64,000 nucleotides of DNA from Adiantum capillus-veneris. Taxonomy: Eukaryota > Streptophyta > Polypodiopsida > Polypodiales > Pteridaceae. The notes below the pieces were generated by a model. It was not told where the DNA came from. It saw nothing but the letters and a program-made list of their open reading frames with translations, and made no database searches. Shown one piece after another: positions 22,401 to 34,400 of this stretch (position 1 is its first letter; the number at the start of each line of letters is the position of its first letter). The translations under genes were made by a program, and so were the position numbers. The stretch covers positions 92,483,529-92,547,528 of the forward strand of contig CM043959.1 in the NCBI GenBank assembly GCA_014529385.2, written 5' to 3'.

Positions 22401-25400
22401 GCATCACAATATACTTCAAATGACTTCTGCAAATCTGGCAAAGTTAAAACTGGTCCTCTAGTCAATTTCTCTTTCAATGTCTGAAAGGCAGTCACCTCTG
22501 GGGGGTATCCACGAGAAAGGGACTCCTTTCTGTGTCAAAATATGCAAAGGGGAAGCAACCTCTGCAAACTTTCTAATGAACCGCCAATAGTAAGCGTCTG
22601 TCGGGGACGTGTATCTTGCTTTTCTTTGTTCTGGGAACTCTTTATCTTTCTACTTTCATTATTAGAAGTCTGTTGAGTTCTTTGAGTCAAGATCTCATCA
22701 GTGGGGTAAGTCAGATTGCCGAGTGTATGGCAAGACCCCGTTTCTCAGTAGAAAAGTGGACCACCATGTTCGAGCATCACGGAACCCAGAAAAGGATTCA
22801 AATCGATTGTCCACCTTTGTTAAATTCTTTGACTTTCTTGCTTTTATCTTCCAAGAAGTCATATTCGTTGGCTTTATAAAAATGTGTCTTCTTTGCATAA
22901 AGCATGTGATCATCGGAGTCCGAAGTATCTGAGAATGAGTCCTCGGTAGAACTGTCAGAAACTGGGCGAAATCTAGGCTTCTTTGCCTTTTTCTTGCCCT
23001 TTCCGAAGCTTTGCTTTTTGCTTCGCTTGTTCATGTCTTTCTGCAAGGACAGGTTCTGCTTTTCTGCGCTCGTCAGTTTTTTCGGCTTTACTCCCTACCT
23101 GAGAAGAGAAGCAATGGCCACACGTTATCTCGAGTAAATCTTTATCAATCGGATAATTCTTTAGGTGTATCACCAATCTCGGGTCCTTGGAGTACTTAAT
23201 CAATCTTTTCACACATATGCCAATCTGCAGTTGACGTTTGTACTCCTTTTCTGGCAAACTTGTCCGAAAAAAAATTTACCCAAATCTTCATTCTTTTCTT
23301 CAGTTCCCGCGCCGGATGTTCAGCTTTTCTTTGCCTTCCCACTGAGAGGTGTCATCTCTGTCAGATTCTTCACCAAAACCCATGTGTAATCTGGGATTTT
23401 TAATGGCTTTATGCCGTGTAAGACAGAGCGATGAAGATGGGAGTGCGCCCGATGCGCGATGTATGAAGGGTGGGAGTGGCTAATAAGTCCGGGGTCGGGA
23501 CACGAAGATTCTTTTCCAAAGGCTGTGTGCGCTACAAAAAGGATCGGATCCTCCGTATAAGAAGAATCTTTCTGTGCTCTGATACCATTGTAACAAACTT
23601 CGACACTCCAAGTCAATATTCTACCGCGACACAACAGAGATTCACTTCAAAACAGTTCACAGTCCACAATTGATTTGAGACGGTCCGGCGGAGTTCTGTG
23701 CCTAGAGATATTGGCCCCAAAGACTGGCGCCCCTTTCGGTATTTCTTTTGTATTAATCCGTGTTCAAAGTACAAGAGAGTGGAGGGTTCTCACTTTCAGA
23801 CTCTGCGTCCAGATGCTTTGCCGAGAGTGGAAGCCTTGCCCACTTATTTATAAGTTTACAAGGAATGCTAAAAGCAGAGCCCCAAAAGCTGCCATATTTT
23901 AAAAATAGGTTTTGAAAAATAAAGCAAAGCCTAAAAGCTGCCAAAATTTGCGTAGAGCTCATCCCTGCCTTTTCCGTATAGTCAGCGCAAAAAGCGGGTT
24001 CTGTACGCTCTGCCACGTTAGCAACTGTCACCGGATTTTTTGGGGCAAAATCCGGAACCTGCCGTACTGCCACGTCAGCATTTCTGCCGCCTTTTCCGGG
24101 ACTGCCTGCCAGAGAGAGTGTGTGTATCTGCTGTGTCACCATGCCACGCCACCAGTTTGTGACACTGATACATGCTCTGCACCCCCGGCATGCCTCGTAA
24201 CAGGATGCTCTAAACGTCCAAGGCCTGAAAACTGTAGCAAGTCACCGAACATGCAGGCTGAACCCTTTGCCATGGGACCCCAACAAATATGAGGCCTGCT
24301 GCCAACCAAGTGGCCTCTTTGTGTGCTAACCATGGGGCTCCAAACAAGAGACTGTCTCAAGCGCTCCTCCATGCAAGTGGGCTGGTGCTGCTCCAAGCCA
24401 CTCCTCAGTTGCTTCCGGTACCTAAGCAAACTCGCGGCAAATCGGTCCTCCCAACTCTTGCTCAAGCCGACCTGGCGCATCTCTGTAAAAATCCACCTGA
24501 TGGACGGGCTCCAAGGGCCACCCGTATGAGGGACTCGAGCACGAATCCAATGTAGCAACAACTCCTCCCAGGGCTTCTCTCCTGGAAGAAGTCTTTTAAT
24601 CACCAACTTCCCAAGGAGGGCTACGCTTTGCGGTGCTGGGTCAATGATCCCTAGCCCTCCCTGAGAACATGGTAAGGTGATGACCTGCCAAGACATCTTG
24701 GCCCTGGCTGACTGGGTGTCGTGCCTTGACCACGAAAAATTCCAATGAACCTCTTCAACTAGCTGATACAAGAACTTGAGAAGATCCAACAAGACGTGAT
24801 GTACCACATAGTAGCCAAAAGCACTTGGTTTTCCACTACCACTCTTACCAGCCAAAGAGAGTCGTGCAGAGCTCCAATGTTAGAGATCCCTCCTAATGGA
24901 TAGGAGGAGGGGGGCAGTCTGTTGCTCGGGAGACAAATCTTGCCCTACCTGAGAGCCCAAATATCGTATAGAAGTCCCTGGGGGAATCCACCTGAAGCCC
25001 TCACCCGGCGACCAATCAAGCGTAGGAGCATTGCCAGCCCAAAAAGCCACAATCTTTCTCCAGTTGATCGGTGCCCCTGGTGCACAACAAAACACCTCAA
25101 GAGCCTGCTCTCGTGTGCAAATTGGCCTCATGGTCCTCCAAGTACATGCCTGAGTCGTCAGCAAACCCAGCGTCAAGCAACTCATCTCCCCTAATAGGGA
25201 GCTCTAAACCATGCAAACCAACCTCCTATGAATTCAAAAATCTGCTTATTGCCTCAACATAGAAGAGAAAGCGGAAGGGGGCAAGAGGGCAACCCTATCT
25301 AACCAAATGCGTGAGCATGAAGCATTCCCCTCTTCCCCCTACCAAGACCACCTGACCGTGCGTACATTTGTAGAGGGCTGATACCCCTATGATCCAAGCA

Positions 25401-28400
25401 TCTGAGAAACCCATCATGTGTAGAGTGCCCTCCAAGAAATCACAGTTAACTCTATTGTAAGCCTTTCCAAAGTCAAGGAGGAGTATCACAAGATCCTCTT
25501 CTCGGAGATGTGCGAGGGTCGACGTCTCCCAGAAGGTAAAGATGTTGTCAAGGATATTGCGCTCCTTGACAAAACCTATCTGAGTCTCATGTATAATGCT
25601 TTCAAGTAGTGGTTGTTACCATATACATGGGTAGTGATGTGTATGAACACACTTAGGACCGCCGGGGCATTTTTTCCCTCACTAGGAGGTTTTTCCCTCG
25701 TGCATTGTATATATTTCTATCTTTTGTGGTACGTATGCCCTATCAACTACCTCATTTTGTGCTAATTTTTCTGATTTAATGCTTCTTTTAGTGCTAGGCT
25801 TCATTATGGCCGAGTCTCCGGAGTCACGAAAGAAACTCAGTATGCTGAATTGAGCGTTGATGTATGCTCATGTGTGTGTGCGTGTGGTGTGTGTTGTGCT
25901 AGGGAGCATATGTTAGTACCTAGCTCTATACCCACTATTAGGCACTAACGATGTTAGTGGGGATGTCGTGGTATTTGGTCGATACTATGCATGATGGAGC
26001 TGATGGTTATATTGTCTTGTGGGTGACTACCATGGGTCTATACCTTGCACTTTTCTTCAAGGGTAGATTGAGTTGAGAATAGTGATGGGTCACCATTGCA
26101 GAATCTAGGAGCCCCCCTCCTTGGGCTAAATTAGTCCCTCGCTGAAACCGGCCCGTAGGGCTTTCACCGATCTTTACTCTGTTTAACTTTATGACATGAA
26201 GGAACTTCATAAAGAAAGTTGTGACAAGAATTCCAACACTTCAAACAAACCATGGCTTGGCAGCTAGAGCGCTCCCAAGTAGACGACGACACCACACCCT
26301 GTTGGCCCCAAAGACTCGTGGCCCTTTCGGTATTTCTTTATTCTTATTACACTTGAGAAAAACCTGTAAGCTTCTACAAGCTGTCCCATTTTTATCGGGC
26401 TGAAATTCCCCTACTCTAACCCGATTTCAGCAGCATAACCACAATAGAAGTCTCCATGGACAAAATCCCAAGTAAACAGTGACTTTCAACACACTTTGGA
26501 GCACTTTACAAAACCTGGCGAGAAATTACAACACGCTGAAATCTCTATTTTTGGCCTCCAATTTGCATCAAAACACTTGTTCGGTGATTCCCTAGCTTCC
26601 CCGAAGCTCTTGGGACCTCTAGGCATCTAAACTGGCCAAAACCCTAAACCTGCAAAAAAATTACAAGCCGCTGTAATTCTCTGTTTTGTGCTCCAATTCG
26701 CGAGCCAATCACTTCTATGGGTAGCCCTCGAGCTCCCCCATGTGTACGGTCACTTTCCCTTTGAATTAGATGAGATTCCTAAACCTGCAAAAAAGGGAAA
26801 GTGACCCTACACGTGTGGGAGCTCTAGGGCTGCAGGTATAGGATTTCCCTTCGAATTACCCTAGCCTAAATGACTTTAACTGAGCCTAGCCACTTCTTTA
26901 CTAGTCAGATTCAAGTGTTGATCGGCCCAACTATCTTGTGGCTGCCTGGCCTTGACCCTTGCGGTTGAAACTGTGGGCCAACGGCCGTTTCACACTGTCC
27001 ACGTAATGTCCGGGCATTTGTGATTTCAACAAGAGGGTCCCAAAAATTAAATAAAAATAAAGGAAAAGAAACCAGAAAATATATATAGTGGTTGTCACAG
27101 TCTCATGACATACCCCCCTCTTGAAATCGCAAACGTCCTCGATTGCATGCATGCTATACATGCCACATATAATTTAGTGTGATTAGCAGTGTTTTATCAT
27201 CGCATGTATCCACAAGAAAGACTCTCAAACATGTGTATAAATAACTTAATGAGTCCTTCATACTCTCTATTGAAGTGATCTGAGTTGGAGAATACATGGG
27301 TTGCAAACCAAAAGCTTCAAGGAATGCTTGCACATACTCATGGCCCGGACTCTTGTGGTTATTTGCGGGGGGAGTATTGAATGCTTGAAAAGTATTGTTG
27401 TTGCTCCTCCAGGCCCGGAATTGGATGGTTATGCGGGAGGAGTATTAAGAAGTCTAAACAGTGGCTACTCTCATCACCTCCAAACGACACAGGCTACGGT
27501 TTGAGGGGCGTTTGGTTGTAAAAGGCTTCTATATCTCCCGGCCCGAACCTTTTTAGGTTATGCGGGAGGAGTGATGAGGGAGTCCTTGAATATTTCCTGG
27601 ACCGGACCTTGTTAGGTTATACGGGAGGAGTGTTTATCGGCGACTTTATGTTTCTATGTCTTGTAACATGCATATGTGAGCATTTGTGTTGCATTGTGAT
27701 GTGCCAACCGCTGAATATTTCGAATTGGATGAGATTGCCTGGGTATGTAATTTTAGTGCATCAAGACACCCGTGGAAGATCAGTGCGGTGTGGGTGTGAT
27801 GGCTATTTTTACTACGTCGGAGTTCCGATTTGGATGAAACGAGAAGCCAACTCCTTAACAAAAGAGCCGAAAGGAGAAGCCAACTTCTTAACAAAAAAAA
27901 AAGAGCAAACTGATTGTCCCTCGGAAAGTTTTGAGCTAACTTGAATTGTTTTGCAGATATGCTGTAATCGCGGACGATTACTTTCTTTCAAGAAGGGGGG
28001 ATGTCACAAACTGCTGACATGTCAAGCCCTGAAGAATGGAGCCAACTTGCAGATCCCGGCCAAGGGGCCTAAACCCTAGAAGAAGCAAAAGCAACAGAAG
28101 TAGCAGCAACAGAAGAAGCAGAAGCAGTAGAAGGATTTTACGTTGGCCTATTGATGTGGCAGAGCCGTACGGAATCCCGCATTTTACGCTGACATGCTAG
28201 CGTGGCAACTGTACAGACGCCCAGATTCGTGTTGACAGGTACTGACGAGGCAATGTATGGATTTCTGTAATTTGCGCTAGCAGCTTTTTACATCAACTTT
28301 TGAGGCAGTTGCTTTTGAGTTTGAAAGATTTTCATGTAACTGCTTTTTATGGCCAAGGGTGACGTGGCAGTAGACCCTGGATAAGCACACTGCTGATGTG

Positions 28401-31400
28401 GCAGCAATTTGCGTAAAAAGCACCGACAGGGCTGACGTGGCAGGTTGTACGGATTGCCGTACGGACTTCTGAATTTTGTGGCTCAAAACACGGAACTGTT
28501 GACGTGGCACTGTGTACGGATTTCCTGGATTTATGCTGGCTGTTTTTTTTATGGCAGCTTTTGGCTCAGTTGCTTTTGAAAGAGAAGCTTTTAAGTTTAA
28601 TGCTTTTGGGGTTCTGCTTTTGGGCATCCCTTGTATCAATAAATAAGTGGGCAGGGCCCCACTTCTCCGAGCATCTGGACGCATAGTCTAAGAGTGAGCA
28701 CCTACCCACTCTCTTGTACTTTGAACACAGATTAATACAAAAGGAAGTACCGAAAGGGGCGCAAAACTTTGGGGCCAATATCTCTAGGCACGGAACTTCG
28801 CTTGGCCGTGTCTACTTAATTGTGAAGTGTGAACTGTTTTGAAGTGAATCTCTGCTGTATCGCGGTAGAATCTTGACTTGGAGTGTCCAAGTTTGTTACA
28901 ATGGTATCAGAGCACAGAAAGATTCTTCTTCTACGGAGATCCGATCCTTTTTGCAACACACACAGGTTTTGGGAAAGAATCTTCGTGTCTCGACCCCAGA
29001 CTTATTAGCCACTCCCACCCTTCATACATCGCGCATTGGGCGCGCTCCCGTCTTCATTGCTCTGTCTTACAAGTTACAGCGCATAAAGCCATAAAGAATC
29101 CCAGATTACACATGGGTTCTCGCGAAGAATTTGACAAAGATGGCACCTCTCAGTGGGAAGGCAAAGAAAAGTTGAAAATCCGGCGCGGGAACCGAAGGAA
29201 AGAATGAAGATTTGGGCAAATTTTTTCGGACAAGTTTGCCAGAAAGGAGTACAAACGTCAACTGTCGATTGACATATGTGTGAAGAGATTGATTAAGTAC
29301 TCGAGGGAGCCGAGATTGGCAAAACACCTGAAGAATTACCGGATTGATAAGATTTACTCGAGATGGTGTGTGGCCATTGCTTCTCCTCTTAGGTAGGGAG
29401 GAAAGCTGTCACAAGACGGGCACCACGTGTCAATAGAAAAGAACAGACTTTTAGCACTTCAATAACAACTGAACTGAGAGAGAGAGAGAGAGAGACGACA
29501 CGCGACACGGAGTGGTGGAATTCCACCCGAGAGAGTATTGGCCCCAAACCTTGGCGCCCCTTTCGGTATTTCTTTATATTGCATCAACTCAGTACAAGCC
29601 GGTACTCCAGACTCTGCACCTTCTCCAAGAAGCATGCCAGAGAATGAGCCCATGGCCTCATATTTAAAGGCCCTAGGCCCCAAAAGCAGTCTACATGAAA
29701 AGCCTTCAAAACTTAAAAGCTTCTGGTCCAAAAGCAATGCCAAAAAGTTGCCAGCGTAATTTATGGAAATCCGTACAGCTGCCACATCATCAGCCAACGC
29801 AAAACGTGGAAATCCGTACAGTCTTGCCACATCATCATGCCGGCGCAATTTTCAAAAATCTGCCACGTCATCAGTTTTTGCGTGTGGATCTTGCTTTACT
29901 TTAGTTTATTTATGTCACTGGGGCCCCATCGGACGGGGTCCCCATAAGTTGGTGGGACTTCTTCTTCTGTTACTTGTTCTTCTTAGGGTTTAGGTCCCTC
30001 GGCCAGCATCTGCAAGTTGGCTCCATTCTTCAGGGCTTTGACATGTCAGCAGTTTGTTACAAAAGCCGAAAAGACAGACAAGTGCAGAAAAGTGGAACTT
30101 GTACTCTCAGAAAGACATGGACAAGTACTCTTGAAAAGAAGCACTTCTACAGAGCCAACCAATATGGATTCCTCGAAGACAAGGGCAAGAAAACAAAAAA
30201 AATTTAAAGAAGGTGGACAGTCGATTCAATTTGAATCCTTTTTTGGTTCCGAGATGCTCCGAGGGCTTTGGCCTTCATTCAACAGTTTGACATAGCTTTC
30301 TCTGGAGGGCATTATTCAGAGCACTCCAAGATTAGGAGGGCTTCATCTTACTTTAAGGGAAATGCTCGAACATGGTGGTCTACTCTTCTTCTGAGGCAGG
30401 AATCTCCAGTTAAATGGTTGAAATTCAAAAGGTTCTTATTTCTTCTTGGTTGACTCGGGAATACAAACAATATATTTGAACCACTTGGAATCATCTTCGG
30501 ATGACCAAGGGAGATTCTTTGGACGCTTATTGCAAGAGATTTTGAAACTCTTTTCTACCAACCTCTTCATTTATGAAGGTCTCTTTTAAGGGACAGATTG
30601 AGCGGTTTTGCTGTGGACTCTCTACAGAGATCCGAGATTATTGCTTGGAACAAAAGTCGAATTCTATTCAAGGATTGATGGGTCATGCGAAACAAGGTTT
30701 TGCGATACATTCGAGAAATTTGACTTACCCCACTCATGAGAATTTGACTCAGAGAACCAATATATCTCTCACAATGAAAGTAGAAAGAGAAAGAGTTCCC
30801 AGGACAAAGAAAAGAAAGATACACGTCCCCGACTGACTAAAGACATGCCAGAGAGTTCTAGAGCAGCAGAGGAATGTGGCAGAAAATGCAGATGAAAACA
30901 GAATTGGTACCACATGGCATGGGGCCCGAACAATATCAAATGAACGAAACTACAAAACTTTACCGCACTTAGGGAAAAGTGAAAGATCAGGAAGCCCTCA
31001 TTTTTCTTTGATGAAGGAGCCAAGGCCAACTTCTTGAATTGGCGCCTTGACTTGGAATTACGCCCGACAAGCTGAGGCCACAGGCACAAGTAGTTCTAGC
31101 GGCTCCCAGACGGGATGTTGCCATTACACCGATCATTGGCAAACTTCGTTTGCAATGTCACGGGTATTTAGGGCACGAGGACTTCTACGTAATGCTCTTA
31201 GGAAGGTTGTGATGTCCTCCTCGAAATCCCTTGGTACCACTAGAACAACCCCATGGTTGACTATCGGTCTGAGAAAGCGACTTTGACAAATGAAGGGCAA
31301 AGAGATTGTACCTGATGAAATGCAGTTTCTTTACTCGATTTTCTGGAGAGAACTGAATGATGATTGAAGGTCGAAAATGTTTTGACCTTGAAAAAGAACG

Positions 31401-34400
31401 CCAAGATTTTCTCCACACGTGCCGATTGCTTTTCTGAGGGCTTGCCAAGCGAGTTGCCACCATATCGTCCTGAGGATCATACTATTGATCTGATACCTGG
31501 AAGCACACCACCAAACCGGCCACCTTACCGTGTGAGCCAAGCCTAGAATGAAGAGATTATGAACCAAGTGAAAGACCTCTTGGAAAAGGGTCTTATCCAG
31601 CCAAGTACTTCACCTTACTGCTCTCCGATGTTGTTGGTTTTAAAGAAAGACGGATCTTGAAGAATATGCATTGATCATAGAGCTCTCAATAAAATCAACA
31701 TTAAGAACAGATTTCCGATTTCGAGGATCAATGATATTCTTGACAGATTACAGGGATCGTCTTGCTTCAGCAGGATCGATTCGAAGAGCGGATATGATCA
31801 GATCCGAATCGCGTTGAGAGATGTCTACAAGACAGCTTTTCGGACAAGTTTCAGTTTATATGAATTTTTGGTGATACCTTTTGGCCTTACCAATACTCCA
31901 ACGACTTTTAACCAAATGATGGACAGGATTTTCAGAGAGTACAAATCTTTTGTGGGCACTTTCTTTGATGACATTAAGTCTTCTCCAAGGATGAGGCGGA
32001 ACATAGACGACATCTGCTACAGGTCTTTCAGGCATTGCGAGATCACAAGTTGGTGATCAATGCCAAGAAGAGTGATTTTTTTTTATAATCGGAGATACAC
32101 TTTTTGGGACACATCGTCTCAGCAGCAGGAGTAAGAAATGGACTTGGCCAAGATTGAGACTATACGTGATTGGCCCGATTTGAAGAATGTTCATGAAGTA
32201 AGAAGCTTTTTGGGCTTATGTTCTTACTACCGGCGGTTCATTAGAAAGTTTTCTTCCCCTTTGCATATCTTGACACAGAAAGGAGTCCCTTTCTCGTGGG
32301 GACCCACAGAGGTAACTGCCTTTGAGACTTTGAAAGAGAAATTGACTACAGGACCAGTTTTGACTTTGCCGGATTTGCACAAGTCATTCGAAGTATACTG
32401 TGATGCTTGTGGTCGTAGTCTGGGTGCGGTCTTAATGCAAGAAGCCCATGTCATTGCCTAGGAGAGCCTATTGTTTTCAAGGCCGGAATTGACAACACAT
32501 ATTTATGAGAAAGAGCTTTTGGAGGTTATCCATGCTCTTACTTGGTGGCGACATTACCTACTCGGAGCCGATTTGACGGTCTTCACCGATCATAAGAGTT
32601 TAAGCTACTTCTTGTCACAGAAGCAGCTTTCGGAAAAGCAGATGCGATGGGCTAACATCTTGTCACAATTTCACTTCCAGGTTGTCCATGTACAGGGACA
32701 AAAGAACTTGGTGGGAGATGCTTTGTCCCGGAAGACGTTGGTCTTTGCTATTTCTGTGATTCATAATAGAAGCTTCGAGGACATGGTCGATCAGTACGCC
32801 ACAGATTCAAATTTTTCTGATGTATTCAGTCGAATACAGAATGGGGAGGTAGTAGCGGGATATTCCATTCGGGATGGCTGCTTGATGAAGAAAACGATGT
32901 TGTGTGTTACACAGCCGTGGAGGGGAAAGGTTCTAACCGAATGCCCATTTACAGGTTACCGTGCCATTGATACCACCTTAAAAGGTGTGGAGCGTTACTT
33001 CTTTTGGCCGAGACTCAAGAAGGATGTGGACGATTTTGTACTCAATTGCTTGGTATGCCAGAAGGTCAAGTTTGACAAGCATAAAGCACAGGGATTGTTA
33101 CAGCCTTTACCCATTCCCACCCGCCTTTGGGAAAGTATTGCTATGGACTTCATTTTTGATCTCCCGAAGACACAGAGTGGGCACGATGGTATCTGGACTG
33201 TTATTGACAAATTTAGCAAGCAGGCTCATTTCATTCCAGTGAAGAAAACTGTAACAAACTGTTGACGTGTCGAAACCCTAATTCTGCTGAAACCCTAACC
33301 CTAAAATCAGAAATACTAATTCTGCCCAAAACCCTAATTCTGTTGAAACCCTAACCCTAAAATCAGAAACCCAAAACCCTAATTCTGCTGAAACCCTAAC
33401 CCTAAAATCAGAAACCCTAATTCTGCCCAAAACCCTAACCCTAAAATCAGACCCTGATTTGCTGACGTGGCGTGCTGTACGGACACCAGTGCAATTTACG
33501 AAAAGCTGGTAGCTTTTGGCTTTGCTTTTGGACCAGAAGCTTTTGAGTATTAAAGGCTTTTTACTGCAACTGCTTTTCAGGCCAAGGGCCTTTAGATATG
33601 AGGATAGGGCTCATTCTCTGGCATGCTTCCTGGAGAAGGTGCAGAGTTTGGAGTACCGACTTGTACTTTGATGATGCAAAATAAAGAAATACCGAAAGGG
33701 GCGCCAAGGTTTGGGGCCAATACTCTCTGGGGGGGAATTCCACCACTCCGTGTCGCATGTCGTCTCTCTCTCTTTCAGTTCAAGTGTTATTGAAGTGCTA
33801 AAAGTCTATTCAATCTGTTCTTTTCTATTGGCACGTGGTGCCCGCCTTGTGACAAAAACAGTCAAGTCGGATCATTTAGTGAGACTGTTCATTGCCCAGA
33901 TATTCAGATTACATGGCATACCTGAGACAGTAGTCTCTCATAGAGATCCCCGATTCACGAGTTTGTTTTGGAAGGCTATTTGGGAGAACATTGGCACACG
34001 GTTGCAGCTCTCGTCATCTTTCCACCCGCAGAGAGATGGGCAATCTGAGATTGCAAATTCAGTCGTACTGGATTTATTGAAGTTTTACATGTTTGATCAG
34101 AAGACTCAATGGGAACAGTTCTTCCCCTTGGTGGAATTTGCCTACAACAACACGATCCACTCTTCGTCGGGGCTGGGATACTGCTTTTGCCCATGTCCGG
34201 GAAGCTTTAGCGAAATGTCAGGAAAGACACAACAAGGCAGCAGATCGACACTGTCGCAATTTGAAATTAAAGGAAGACGATTGGGTGCTCTTACGTTTTG
34301 CGAAGGCACGCCTGAGAAAGAAAAAGGGAAAGGAGCGGCTTTTTCCAAAGCTTAGCACGAGATACTACGGACCTTTCCAGATAAAAGAAAAGATAAATGA

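Larger units (their letters stand above)
19456..24164 (-). mobile_element. Element C: decayed Ty3/gypsy chromovirus inside LINE 1
   Basis: 4709 bp on the minus strand. The 5' LTR is 23589-24164, the primer site 23576-23587, and the 3' LTR 19456-20026 with its polypurine tract at 20027-20038. Gag is followed directly by the RT connection, so the zinc knuckle, protease and most of RT are deleted (joint at about 22590-22600). RNase H and integrase remain. Flanks are ATCAG and GTCAA on the minus strand, not an exact duplication; see findings. The LTRs differ at many sites, so it is older than element A. Confidence 0.92.
29111..30860 (+). pseudogene. Element D gag, split by a solo LTR
   Basis: It begins ATGGGTTCTCGCGAAGAATT and reads [35 protein letters not shown]. 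After the LTR insertion it resumes with [27 protein letters not shown], then [19 protein letters not shown]. It goes on with [20 protein letters not shown] to about 30830. The zinc knuckle present in related gags is missing: the text jumps from the basic tail to [13 protein letters not shown]. Stops and shifts are frequent. Confidence 0.85.

Noticed and set aside
27331-27640. CRISPR-like array
   Set aside because: Units are degenerate throughout with no constant repeat and variable spacer; plant context.
33285-33450. True telomere or interstitial telomere tract
   Set aside because: Words are interrupted and lie within an LTR bounded by target duplications.
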